Part shown: positions 12,582 to 23,869 of the stretch, in pieces
Position numbering within the stretch: position 1 is the stretch's first letter
Layout: every line of letters begins with the position of its first letter
Assembly (NCBI GenBank): GCA_016584305.1
Contig: JACEEZ010019773.1
Coordinates: forward strand, 1,063,869-1,127,868
DNA: 64,000 nucleotides
Source of the DNA: Chionoecetes opilio
Lineage: Eukaryota > Arthropoda > Malacostraca > Decapoda > Majidae
Reading direction: 5' to 3'
Made by a program: the position numbers and the translations under genes
Notes under the pieces: model-generated
What the model saw: the letters and a program-made list of their open reading frames with translations, nothing else
Told to the model about the DNA's origin: nothing
Databases searched by the model: none

Positions 12582-13411
12582 CTGATGGGGTGAATAAATG
12601 ACAAGTAATATATAAGTATTACTATGGTAATATAGTATTTGCTTCATGAAAAATAAACTGAAAATGCGTGCAATACATGCCTTACATTCAGCAGTGCCTG
12701 TCATCCAGGGCCCGTACAGCCCGGTATTGCCGAACTAAACTCTAGTGTTTTACTAGACTATGATTTTGCTATTTACCCAAATGTATATATGGCAAAATTA
12801 AGCCTGTTAACCCTATAATTTTCGTGATGAGTATTCATACATGGAAAATGAACATTACTAATTTGATAAATATTTAAAATATCACAAAGTCTTATCATCA
12901 CAACATAATCAAAATCCACTCAATTACTAGTTATAAAAGTTAATAAATAAGCCAAAAACATTTGTGTACAATGTAAACTGTAATCCTCTGCTACCGCTAA
13001 TAAAATTACTCATTACTCTCAAGGGATAAATCCTCTGTAAACAAACTAAATACCTATATATATTCATACATCTCAATTGGGTAAATATAACAACAAACAC
13101 TATCCTATTGAACAATACTCTCCGACATAACTGGTGGGGGCAGTGTCCACTAGGACCCTCATGCTAGTTAAAATAAATTAACCCAACTGGAGGGGGCAGT
13201 GCCCACCTAGACCATCAGCATAACCTTAACCCAACTGGCATGATTACGATAACCTAACCTCACCTGGGTTAAACCCGACCCCCCTTGTGTTATATAATGT
13301 CCCACAGCTGTTGTACCGTAGATAAACACTATAGTCGCAGTCACTGACACTACGCTAATGTAGCAGGCACAATATATACGGAATTTTAGCATTACTACAG
13401 ACTATGTGTCA

Positions 13412-14064
13412 CTAGCGCAAAGCCGACCTCCGGGCGGACTTTTGGCCTAGCTCAAGGCGGAGGGCTATTGGGGGCAACGGCCCCACCACCTGTGTTTGGT
13501 GGCCGAAGGCCCACCAAACACAGATTCTCCAGATAGCCATTCTAATTTCCTGAAACATGGATGAGAAATGTATATATTAACGCCAACCATTACATCACCC
13601 CCAACCATTCACCACCCATGCCATCACCACTAACCATCACTCACCCATTACCCATCGCACCCCCCACCATTCTACTCACCATTACCCATCACCACACACC
13701 ATTCACCAAACATTACCCATCACCCCCCATCTATCCACAACCATCACCCATCACCCCCCACCCATTCACTAAACCATTCACCAATCCACCCACCAATTCA
13801 CCACCCATTACCCCACCCTATATCAAGGTTCCTCAATTCTGCAACCACTTTTTTCACAATTATCGCTAATAGGCTGCTAAAAAAGAAAAAGAAAAAGTGA
13901 GGATCATCTCATAAGTGGGTTTAAACCCTTCCCCGGGTTCAACTGATTAAAAAAATGTGGTAATATGATGGGCTTCCGCCACGGGTGGGCAGGGAAACAT
14001 ACCACACATACACAAACACACACAAACAGACACACATACCCACGTTCGCTTAATTATTTATAGA
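13412..14064 (-). mobile_element. non-autonomous Helitron, copy 1
   Basis: Read on the minus strand the element starts TCTATAAATAATTAAGCGAA and ends in a GC hairpin followed by GCGCTAG, with T after it. These are the Helitron hallmarks (5' TC, 3' hairpin, CTAG end). It contains the ACCCATTCACTCACCC-type internal minisatellite (about 13,590-13,815). It is the duplicate of 21,219-21,896 and shares its flanks, so it arose by segmental duplication and not by an independent insertion. Confidence 0.85.
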
Positions 14065-14561
14065 CTAAAGACAGTAGTGTGAGTCACATAATATAAAAAC
14101 TACTGGGCATAGCATGCAGCGTCTTCAGTGCCACATAAAAGATGTAGTGATGCTAAAATCGTAAATATTGTACCTGGCGACATTAGTGCAGGGCAAGTGA
14201 CTGGAGACGGACTATAGGGTTATATACGGGTAGGGCAAAAACACCCTAGGAACTATAACACTGTTTGTAGAACAAAATGTTCAGCAATCATACTTTAAGC
14301 ACGATGTATTTTGGTTATAACTGCAATATACCTCAATGATACACATTGTTTGGGACAGCATTCTGTAAAAGGTAGGGTTCTTTTATTTATCTGGAGAAGT
14401 CTGATTTATGACACGGCTTGGTTGTATAATTACAAACACAAGCCGGTAATCTTGAACGTGGACACAACCGAACACAATACTCGCATTTCTAACACATGAT
14501 GGGTGACCACATTGACACAGGCTTCCTAAGTGCTTACGAGTGTGTCTATGCTAATGACTAC

Positions 14562-14847
14562 CCGATATGTCCCAATAACGTGTGAAAGGAGGCACTAGCA
14601 AAAGCAACCGCAGGGCCTACCCAGACTTGTGTTGTGGTAGGGAATGGCATGAAACCGCCTCGTCCTCCCTCCTCTAAAAAACGGATTCAGTCCCTCTATT
14701 GAATGAATCAGCTCAGTCTAGGACACGGTTAGGCCGAATGAGACTCTTGATCGCTCAGTGCCAAAGGATCAAGGCGATCACGAAAACCGACGTTCCCTTC
14801 GCAAGATGATCCCTCGTCAGTAGCAGTGCCAAAACCAACTCTGCCAT
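14562..14847 (-). pseudogene. PIF/Harbinger transposase exon 1, copy 1
   Basis: This is the duplicate of the exon at 22,402-22,681. The start MAELVLALLL and scraps of the Arg-rich FRDRLD region are visible, but one-base indels break the frame repeatedly. The donor is degraded from cttacccg to ctacccg. If the indels are sequencing errors the real exon may be intact. Confidence 0.6.
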
Positions 14848-15049
14848 GATGCTGTCAGTGCCAGAGTTGCACTGTCTGCCGCTGGCAGACGCGAAGCAGA
14901 AGTGTCCTGTATTTAGTATTTTTTTACTATATGATATTACCAATGGAAATGCGATTATATGTCTAATTCACCTATAAAAAAAGATATGTCATAGATACCA
15001 AGCAATAATGAGCATGACTGGAGACCGACTCTGCTAAGACCCCGTCTTG

Positions 15050-15565
15050 AGGCAGTCGGGCCAGTGTGCACGTTACGACCAAACCTACGGACTTTCCGCG
15101 CGTGGGTTCCGTCGTCGGACTTGACGATCCAAATAAGGTCCTTAAAAGTGTGTGGCTTCCTCCCTGTGCATCAATACAGTGTGGAAAGGAGAAAGGGACA
15201 AATGAAAAAAACCAAGTCATGCCCCAGTGCCACACCAAAAGTCACACGAGGAGCGCTGAGGAAGTGTATTTGGAGGAGGCACGGGGGATGGCGAGGCACA
15301 TCCTGAGGTCTCCAGATGCATTTGATAACAAGGAAGTTTCAGCTAAGACTTAAGGAACAGGGAATAATGACACCACGTTCTTCAGTTTCAAGCTGTGCCT
15401 TAAGGGAGGAGTACAGGCGGTGGAGTAGTGTCTTAGAGCAAGGACACCCCCATCCTGGCCTCAAGATAGACCCAGCTTCAAGTATGTGGACCGGGGCACG
15501 GCAGAAGCTAAGAAGGCAAGGCAGAGGCCACGTAGATGAAGGAGCAGAGCAACTCGAAGAGTGAG
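15050..15565 (+). pseudogene. coiled-coil frame divergent to Harbinger transposase, copy 1
   Basis: This is the duplicate of 22,842-23,405, in broken frames. The two internal TAG codons of copy 2 are also present here (gtggagtag and ccacgtagatg). Those two stops are therefore genuine shared differences and not read errors. Confidence 0.5.
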
Positions 15566-15689
15566 ATTGAGAGGTTACATATGAACGCTTCCAGCAAAGG
15601 ATTAATAAGAAACACGGTGAGGCGTTTACACAAACAAACTAGATACAATATTAGCATCAAACGTCCAAATCATTAATTCGGTTAGATGT

Positions 15690-15995
15690 TGTGGTTTTTC
15701 TAATTTGTTATATAGATATATTTTTTGTAGAGTTCCTTCAATCTTTCTATCAAATCCATGGTAGTAATAGGAAACTGTATGTAGGTTTCTTCTTTGTTTT
15801 CTATCACCCAGCCTCTATGGACAAAGAGAGGGGGGGGTGAGAAGGAGAAGCCTTCAACTTTTCTATTATTACCTCTAGCACCTAGAAATTATAGATGTAA
15901 AAAGCAGTCGCACTCGCACAGGCAGCTTGTTTGGCCCAGTAGGGCTGTTGTCTCTGTTCTTCATTTGTTTCCTTTTCCTCCTTACCTCCTGCTCT
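15690..15995. repeat. interspersed repeat X, copy 1
   Basis: Contains tcaatcttt, atttccatggtagtaatagg-like and cagtagggctgttg blocks. The same family is at 23,560-23,850 and, on the opposite strand, at 53,583-53,830, so it is dispersed and not merely part of the duplication. No coding capacity is evident. Confidence 0.65.
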
Positions 15996-15999
15996 GACA

Positions 16000-16339
16000 T
16001 ATGATCGCTTTGACATTCACGCTCCCTATCAATCAATCAATCATTGGGGCAACTACGCCGGGGGGCGCGTCGCCTCGCCCACACTACGACGCTAGGGATA
16101 CTCCAGTGGTCACCTCGCGCGAGTTCCCCTATGCAGGTCCTTAACACACCAAAACAGCTCTCGACAAGAAAACATCACATTGCCGCATCCCCGAAGCCTT
16201 TGGTCGGCCCTTGGCCTCTTCCACGCCGGATTCGTCTCTTGCCAGATACAACCCGGTGGAAGGACGGTTTCAGTGTACGTGCACATGTCCATGTAGCCGA
16301 AGTTGGCGCTGACGGACTACGCAGGTAATAGGCCTCGAT
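16000..16339 (-). pseudogene. LINE 3' end (RTE-like), copy 1
   Basis: Minus-strand pieces NPAWKRPRA and SCRELFW match the C-terminus of the LINE at 23,870-25,446. A (TGAT)n-type tail lies at about 16,028-16,044. The fragment ends at the breakpoint at 16,339. Confidence 0.7.
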
Positions 16340-16344
16340 TTGGG

Positions 16345-17166
16345 TCTACTGTGTTCTCCCTCGGACTAATATTTTTCATAAATCAATTTCGCAATGAATA
16401 TTGATGCACCGCATCTGAATACTAAAAAAGAACGTTCTTCTGTTGTTCTAGTAAGTGTATGCATGACATGCATTACGATTGAACGTTCTAAGATAGCAAT
16501 TTAATGCAAATTACTCGCCTCGAGTAACAGAGCTTAATATATTTTTTACATGTATATTGTGGCATGTAAAATTTGGGCGATGTTCACACTGTTTTCTAAG
16601 ACAGTACTGCTGCGTCTGGCAAACGCTTGTCAAAATACAATAAGCAATGCCTTGGAAAAACGAAGAATAAAGAATGCCGAAATCGGCTTGTTGCTGCGAC
16701 AATGTAGGTTATAATTGTGGAGCGACACGCCGCGGCGGGGAGTAGTGGGCGCGGGAGATTGTGGCGGGGAGATTGAATCAAAACCATTGCCACTTCACGC
16801 GTCGACTCATTGCACTTCCAGGCTTTCTATCTGATTGATACACAATAATAACAGAAACATATGACTGCCTAGGTATAGATAACTTCTAAACATACGTTAT
16901 TGACTATATAATATCATAGAGTAGCATTTACCTCGCCTCCTCAACTATAACCTACTTGGTTATTTGGTTATATACAATGTTTTACAGAATCAGGCTTCTA
17001 TACAATATACATATAGAAGAAAATCGTTCTTAATATTATACTTTTGTGTTTTAAGTGCAGTGGAATAAGCCCATATTTTTCTTTCAAGTTGACCAACTTT
17101 TCACCAAATTGTGAGTTAAAACTGCCAGCGACCCCTGGCATTTCGGAGTTGCAGTTCTCTCTAATT
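16345..17166. mobile_element. inverted-repeat DNA element Y, 5'-truncated copy
   Basis: This is nearly identical to 18,700-19,519, ending in the same inverted-repeat arm (gagttaaaactgccagcgac ... ctctctaattg). The left arm is missing: homology starts at tctactgtg, exactly beside the right breakpoint of the 4.36 kb duplication. Unlike the neighbouring duplication, this copy differs from its partner by substitutions more than by indels. The small Cys/Gln-rich minus frame is conserved in both but shows no domain. Confidence 0.75.
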
Positions 17167-18440
17167 GGATGGGTTCGGAAGACTGACGCCGTAAGAAATA
17201 AGTGTCACTATTCCAGTAGAAGACAGACAAGAGTAAGAAGTCAGAGACAGAGGCTGCCTGTGACGAGTTATATTTGTCGGCCTCCTTGTAACCAATCCAT
17301 CCATCGGGTACTGCTACTACATATCCCCCGTGTGTGTATGTAATACATTTTACGTTATAAAGTGTGTAAAATTGTGGGTTACGGTGTGCACGTTGCACAC
17401 AGTTGCCGTGCACAAAACAGTTTTTGGCATTTGGCGGTCTAAATACTGGATAAAAGAGCGGATTTGAAACGAGTATAAGGCAGGATTTTTGGAGCACTAC
17501 AACTTTGCTTCTTTGACTTTTCCCGTACGGGAAATGCGTTTTTTACTAAAAAAAAAAAACTCAAAACTGTTCTTTGACTTGCAGGGTTCTGTGAAAAAAA
17601 TATATAGAACAATTATTATTGTTCTTCGCAAGATGTACAATTGGTATTGAGATAATTTTTACGTCTGTATGACAATAAAACTCGACCAAATTTTTGGCAG
17701 CTTAAAAATGTCAGAACAGTACCTTTATTGCGTTACCCAATTTTTTACTATGAAACTATTGACCCTAGACCAAAAATGGCATGAATACTTTTTGTTAAGC
17801 TCAACGAGATCTACCCTAAGCATCTATCCGTTTCTTTTTTGCTAATACAGATTTTTAGATGTAACAGTTTTTATATTTAGCGCCTCCTTGTGCCGCCGTT
17901 CAATGGACCAGCAGCTTATTGATGCACTGTACATCTATCTTATCTTTCATCCGTCTAACATATTGTTTATGTCTTGATGGAGAACTTGTCTGCAGGAATC
18001 GTATTCCACTTTGAAAAAATATTCATTTCTTATTCGCAAGAGTTTTACGCATGTATGCAATTTTCCCTTGATTTCTGGAATATTTCTTTTCGGGTAATAT
18101 AACCTAAAAACAAACTTAATTTGGTCATTTATCAATGGAATTTAAATTTGCTTATACCACAGGGAAGCCTGTTGAAATCTGGATTTTTTTGCACTCCATA
18201 ACGTTTTCTCGTAGCTAATACGGTTCTTGAGATATTAAGGAAACATTGGTTGCCCCCCATTTTCCGCAGCCTCGTACTACATTCCACGGCTAACTTTTTT
18301 TTTTTTTCCGAACAATGGCGCTTCGCGCTTCAGTCTCAGGGATTAGACGTACGCGTGCGAGCTTTCTTGAAAGTCAGTTACAGGGGACTTGATGAGACGA
18401 AAAAGCTTTTGACTACCTTATATTTATTTTCTTAGTATTA
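17167..18440. other. no gene recognised
   Basis: AT-rich unique-looking sequence with short A or T runs (17,549-17,561 and 18,297-18,307). The 62-residue minus frame at 17,947-18,135 has no recognisable domain. Confidence 0.5.
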
Positions 18441-19612
18441 TTTTTATTAATATTTCACACCTGTTGCGCCTTTAGGTTTATATCTTCCTTGAGGCCTCAG
18501 GTGGTTGGCCTTATATGTTATTTCTAGCAGTCTGAGATGGCTGGCCCTCGCTCGTGGTGTCGCAGGCTGGATTTGATGAGTGACACATGTAATTAATTGA
18601 GGCTTATGCTTCCCCCTGGTGCCCTCTGCCGCAATTAGAGAGAACTGAAACTCGAGAAATGCCAGTGGTCGCTGGCAGTTTTAACTCAAAGGTTGGTCTA
18701 CTGTGTTTTGGCTCCGCGACTAATATTTTTCATAAATTAATTTCGCGATAAACATTGATGCACCGCATCTGAATACCAAAAAATATAGTTCTTCTGTTGT
18801 TCTACTAATTATATGGATGACATTCATTACGATGGAACGTTCTATAATAGCAATTTAATGCAAATTACTCGCCTCGAGTAGCAAAGCTTAATATATTTTT
18901 TACATGTATATTGTGGCATGTAAAATTTGGGTGATGTTCACACTGTTTTCTAAGACAGTACTGCTGCGTCTGGCAAACGCTTGTCAAAATACAATAAGCA
19001 ATGCCTTGGAAAAACGAAGAATAAAGAATGCCGAAATCGGCTTGTTGCTGCGACAATGTAGGTTATAATTGTGGAGGCGACACGCCGCGGCGGGGAGTGG
19101 TGGGCGGGGAGATTGTGGCGGGGCGATTGAATCAAAACATTGCTACTTCACGCGTCGACTCATTGCACTTCCAGGCTTTCTATCTGATTGATACACAATA
19201 ATAACAGGAAAATATGACTGCCTAGGTATAGATAACTTCTAAACATACGTTATTGACTATATAATATCATAGAGTAACATTTACCTCGCCTCCTCAACTA
19301 TAACCTACTTGGTTATTTGGTTAAATGCATGTTTTACAGACTCAGGCTTCTATACAATATACATATAGAAGAAAATCGTTCTTAAAATTATACTTTTGTG
19401 TTTTAAGTGCAGTGGAATAAGCCCATATTTTTCTTTCAAGTTGACCAACTTTTCACCAAATTGTGAGTTAAAACTGCCAGCGACCACCGGCATTTCGGAG
19501 TTGCAGTTCTCTCTAATTGCAGTCGGAGATGAGGTTCATGGGCAGCATGTGGGTGTCTTCGGCTACTCGACGACGGACAAAAAAGTAGCTCCTGGCGAGT
19601 TTTGAACTAGAG
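18441..19612. mobile_element. SINE (family D) split by element Y
   Basis: Two halves, 18,441-18,635 and 19,520-19,612, correspond in order to the SINE at 55,229-55,590. Shared landmarks are ggcctc..tggtgt/ggcgcaggc and catgccgccccc-like on the left, then cagtcggagatgag, gcatgtgggtgtctt, gccactcgacg and a ggcgagttttgaact tail on the right. The 884 bp element Y sits between them. A hAT end begins directly after the right half, so three insertions are stacked here. Confidence 0.65.
18636..19519. mobile_element. DNA element Y, 884 bp with long terminal inverted repeats
   Basis: The left end caattagagagaactg... up to ggcagttttaactc (18,636-18,690) is the reverse complement of the right end gagttaaaactgcc...ctctctaattg (19,465-19,519), with few mismatches. 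No transposase is encoded, so it is a MITE-like element. I could not define a target-site duplication with confidence. Confidence 0.8.
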
Positions 19613-20090
19613 CAGTGGTTCTTAACCTGGGGTACCTGTACCACCAGGGGGTACGAAACCTTACACCTGGGGGTACGAGACATGCTGACCAATAATTCAA
19701 TATCATATTTATAAGGAGGCTGGAAGTATATATATATAATTATTTTGTCTGTCTTGTCTTGTCTCTTTGCATCATTTTGTGAAGAAATTGAAGCTGAACA
19801 TAGTGTTCCTGTTTTTCACACGGAAGTGAGGTGGCTCTCACGTAGTACTTACACGTGTCTTCGAACTACACGAAGAAATCGAGAGGTTTCTTATAAATCA
19901 AGGCAGTGACATTGCTGACCACTTTGAAAACAGGGAGTTCATTTTGTCCTTAGCATACCTGACAGATGTATTCACGCACTTGAACGGGTTGAACATATTT
20001 CCATCCAAGGAAGAATGCTGAACATGATAACTGTCAGAGAAGTTATTTGCCTTTACCCAGAAACTTCCAATTTGGATGTGGTGCATTGAA
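19613..20090 (+). pseudogene. hAT element 5' end and transposase fragment (ZBED-like)
   Basis: The element starts cagtggttcttaacctgggg at 19,613, a typical hAT terminal repeat. About 140 bases later the plus strand reads CEEIEAEHSVPVFHTEVRWL, then RVFELHEEIERFLINQG, then ILSLAYLTDVFTHLNGLN and MITVREVICLYPETS. The VRWLS motif and the helical order are those of the ZBED/SCAND3 group of hAT transposases (C-terminal half). Small frameshifts separate the pieces. No 3' terminal repeat was found before the Harbinger sequence starts. Confidence 0.7.
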
Positions 20091-20234
20091 GAAGGAAATT
20101 TTGTTAACTTTACTTCATTATATGAGGCTGCTTTTGCAGAAGTGAATTTTGTTAACTTTCATTCATTAGATGAGGCTGCAAATACAAATTATATCATTAT
20201 ACAAATTATATCATTATAGTTAGCTTATACATAC

Positions 20235-22681
20235 CATCTAGTGCCCCAATCACTCGTGGGAAGTTGCTTATGCGCCAGAATTCCTGGGCACTGGCTCTCA
20301 ACTCCCGAGCGGTTGCAGGCATCCTAATGTTCCGCACAGCCATACTTGTGCAGGACATTGGTGACAGCAATCAGGATCCTGCTCACGCTTGACTGGGTGG
20401 TCCTGAGGGTTAATAACTGACAACTTAATATAAGTTATTCCATGGTAACATAGTATTTGCTTAATGAAAAATATAACTGAAATGTGTGCCATACATGCCT
20501 CTACATCAGCAGTGCCTGTACATCAGTGCCACGTACATGCCTGTACTACATCAGTTGTTCCTAACTATTATTTTGCTATTTACCAAATTATATATGGCAA
20601 ATTAAGCCTGTTAACCCTATAATTTTCAGTGATGATATTCATACATGAAAATGAACATTACTAATTTGATAAATATTTAAATATTTCACAAGTCTTATCA
20701 TCACAACATAAATCAAAATCACTCAATTACTAGTTATAAAAGTTAATAAAATAGCCAACAACATTTGTTGTACAATTTAAACTGTAACTCCTCTGCTACC
20801 CGCTAATAATTACCCATTACTCTCAAGGGATAATCATCTGTAAACAAACTAAATACCTATATATATTCATACATCTCAATTGGGTAAATATAACCAACAA
20901 CCAATACTCCCTATTGACCAATACTCTCCTGACATAACTGGGGGGGCAGTGTCCACCTAGACCCTCATGCTAGTTAACTAAATTAACCCAACTGGAGGGG
21001 GCAGTGCCCACCTAGACCCTCATGCTAACCTAACCCAACTGGGCATTGATTACGTAACCTAACCTCACTGGGTAACCAGACCCCCCTTGTGTTATTATTA
21101 ATTTCCCACAGCTGTTGTACCGTAGATAACACTATAGTCGCCAGTCACTTGCCACTACGCTAATGTCGCCAGGCACAATATATTACGAATTTTAGCATTA
21201 CTACAGACTTATGTGTCACTAGCCGCAAAGCCGACCTCCGGGCGGACTTTTTGGCTAGCTCCTGCGGAGGGCTATTGGTGGGGCATCGGCCCCACCACCT
21301 GTGTTTGGTGGGCCGAAGGCCCACCAAACACAGATTCTCCAGATAGCCCCTTCTAACTTTCCTGAAATCATGGATGTAGAAATGTATGTATTAACGCCAA
21401 CCCATTCACATCACCCCCAACCCATTCACTCACCCATTACCCATCACCCCTCACCCATTCACTCACCCATTACCCATACCACCCCCCCACCATTCACTCA
21501 CCATTATACCCATCACCACACACCCATTCACTCACCCATTACCCATCACCCCCATCTATTCCCTCACCATCACCCATCACCCCCCACCCTTCACTCACCC
21601 ATTACCCATCACCCCACCCATTCACTCACCCATTACCCATCACCCTATATCAAGGTTTCCTCAATTCTCGCAACCCACTTTTTTTCACAATTATCGCTAA
21701 TAGGCTGCTAAAAAAGAAAAAGAAAAAGGTGATGGGATCATCTCATAAGTGGGTTTAAAACCTTCCCCTGGTCAACCTGATTAAAAAAATGTGGTATATG
21801 ATGGGATTCCGCCACGGGGGGCGGAACCTATACCACACATACACACACACACACACACAGACACACATACACCACTTTCGCTTATATTATTATAGACTGA
21901 AGACATGTAGTGTGATGTACATAATATAAACTACTGTGCATATGCATGCATGCGTCTTCAGTGCCACATAAAAGTATGTAGTGATGCTAAAATTCGTAAT
22001 ATATTGTACCTGGCGACATTAGTGCAGTGGCAAGTGACTGGCGACTATAGTGTTATCTACGGTAGGGCTAAAACACCCTAGAACTATAACACTGTTTGTA
22101 GAACAAAATGTTCAGCAATATACTTTTAAGCACCGATCGTATTTTGGTTATAACTGCACTTATACCCTCAATTGATACACATTGTTTGGACAGCATTCTT
22201 TAAAAGGTAGGGTTCTTTAATTTATCTGGAGAGTCTGATTTATGACACGGCTTGTGTTGTATCATACAACACAAGCCGTGTAATCTTGAACTGTGGACAC
22301 AAACCCACACACAACTACTAGCATTTCTAACACATGATGGTTGACACATTGACACAGGCTTCCTAAGTGCTTACGAGATTGTGTCTATGATAATGACTTA
22401 CCCGATATGTCTCCAATAACGTGTTGAAAGGAGCCACTAGCAAACAACCGCAGGGCCACCAAGACTTGTGTGTGGGTAGGAATGGCATGAAACCGCCTCG
22501 TCCTCCTCCTCAAAAACGGATTCAGCTCCTCTATGAGCTGAATCAGCTCATGTCTAGGAAACCGGTAGTGCCGAATGAGCTCTTGATCGCTCAGTGCCAA
22601 AGGATCAAGGCGATCACGAAACCGACGTTCCCTTCGCAGATGATCCTCGTTCAGTAGCAGTGCCAAAACCAACTCTGCCAT
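20235..22681 (-). pseudogene. PIF/Harbinger transposase, N-terminal two exons (HARBI1-like)
   Basis: Exon 1 (22,681-22,402, minus) reads MAELVLALLL, RRERRFRDRLDPLAL, DQELIRHYRFPRHEL, RRTRRFHAIP, LVALRLFASGSFQHVIGDIS and ends in a GTAAGT donor. This is the helix-turn-helix N-terminal half of Harbinger transposases. Exon 2 (20,402-20,235) follows a CTCAG acceptor and, allowing one missing base, reads TQSSVSRILIAVTNVLHKYG, then MPATARELRASAQEFWR and NFPRVIGALDG, ending at a GTATGT donor. That stops just before the DDE catalytic region. The next exon, with the DDE triad, was not found downstream, where a hAT relic lies instead. A Helitron occupies the intron. The copy is thus incomplete and probably inactive. 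Confidence 0.8.
21219..21896 (-). mobile_element. non-autonomous Helitron, copy 2
   Basis: On the minus strand it begins TCTATAATAATATAAGCGAA and ends with a ccgcccggag-type hairpin, then GCGGCTAG followed by T. Two further hairpins lie inside the 3' end (gtgttt..ggtgggcc/ggcccacc..aaacac and tgggg..cccca types, about 21,278-21,333). An internal minisatellite of acccattcactcacccattacc units fills 21,405-21,645. No Rep/helicase is encoded. It sits in the intron of the Harbinger transposase. Confidence 0.88.
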
Positions 22682-22841
22682 GATGCTGTCAGTGCCAGAG
22701 TGCACGTCTGCCGCTGTCAGACCTCGAAGACAGAAGTTCCTTGTATTTTAATTTCTTTACTCATATGAATTACCAATTGAAATGCGATTATATGTCTACA
22801 TTCACCTATAAAAAAGATATGTCATAGCATACCAAGCAATA

Positions 22842-23405
22842 ATGAGCATGCCTGGAGACTTCCGACCTCTGCTAAGACCGGTCTTGAGCAGTCGTTGGCC
22901 AGTGTGCACGTTTACGACCAAACCTACGACTTTTCCGCGCTGTGGGTTCCGTCGTCGGACTTCCGACCAAATAAAGGTCTTAAAGTGTTTTGTGGCTTTC
23001 CTCCCTGTGCATCATACAGTGGCTGGAAAGGAGAAAGGAAATGAAAAAACCCAAGTCATGCCCCCAGTGCCACACCAAAGTCACACCGAGGAGTCGCTGA
23101 GGAAGCTATATTTGGAGGATGGCACGGGGGATGGCGAGGCACATCCTGAGGTCCTCCAGATGCAGTTTGATAACATGAAGTTTCAGCTTAAGCTTAAGGA
23201 ACAGGAGAATAATGCCACGATTCTTCAGGTTCAAGCTGTTGCCTTAAGGGAGGAGTACAAGGCGGTGGAGTAGTGTCTTCGAGCCAAGGACACCACCATC
23301 CTGGCCCTCAAGAAGACCCAGCTCAAGTATGTGGACCGGGCCACGGCAGAAGCTAAGAAGGCCAAGGCAGAGGCCACGTAGATGAAGGAGCAGAGCAACT
23401 CGAAG
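22842..23405 (+). pseudogene. coiled-coil frame divergent to the transposase (possible Harbinger partner protein)
   Basis: The plus strand reads ESLRKLYLED..., FDNMKFQLKLKEQENNA, ALREEYKAVE, stop, LRAKDTTILALKKTQLKYVD, RATAEAKKAKAEAT, stop, MKEQSNSKS. Charge pattern and heptad-like spacing suggest a coiled coil. PIF/Harbinger elements often carry a second gene for a Myb/SANT-like protein with a charged C-terminal helix, so this may be its end. I see no Myb domain, so that is inference. Two in-frame TAG codons occur in both duplicates. Confidence 0.45.
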
Positions 23406-23559
23406 AGTTGAGATTGAAGCAGGTTAATATATTGAACTCTTCCAGCAAAAGTAGTTAATAATAACACGGTTGAGGCGTTTAACAACAAACTAGATAAATA
23501 TTTAGCATCAACTGTCCAAATCAATTAATTCGGTTCTATGTTGTTGTTTTGTTCTAATT

Positions 23560-23850
23560 TTTTTATTATTATCATATATTTTTTTAGTATGTCTCCTTCA
23601 ATCTTTCCTATCAAATTCCATGGTAGTAATAGGAATACTGTATGGTAGGTTTCTTCTTTTTTTTCTTATCACCCACCTCTCTGGAGAGAGGGGGTGGGTG
23701 AGAAGGAGAAGCCTTCAACTTTTCTATTATTTTACCTCTAGCACCTAGAAATTATAGATGTAAAAAGCAGTCGCACAGGCAGCTTTGTTTGGCCCAGTAG
23801 GGCTGTTGCTCTCTGTTCTTCATTTGTATTCCTTTTCCTCCTTTACCTCC
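23560..23850. repeat. interspersed repeat X, copy 2
   Basis: Same family as 15,690-15,995 and the inverted copy at 53,583-53,830. Landmarks are aaattccatggtagtaatag, the ggtgggtgagaaggagaagcc stretch in two parts, and ggcccagtagggctgttg. Confidence 0.7.
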
Positions 23851-23869
23851 TGCTCCTGAATAATGATCG

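Larger units (their letters stand above)
11980..16339. repeat. 4.36 kb duplicated segment, copy 1
   Basis: This segment is collinear with 19,845-24,194: hAT scrap, Harbinger exon 2, Helitron, Harbinger exon 1, coiled-coil frame, interspersed repeat and LINE 3' end. Homology stops abruptly after ggcctcgatt at both right ends (16,339 and 24,194). The copies differ mainly by scattered one-base insertions and deletions, in coding and non-coding parts alike. Copy 1 is the noisier one. Confidence 0.9.

Noticed and set aside
22421..22657. 78-residue plus frame opposite Harbinger exon 1
   Set aside because: Shadow of the minus-strand transposase exon, which has clear family motifs and splice sites.
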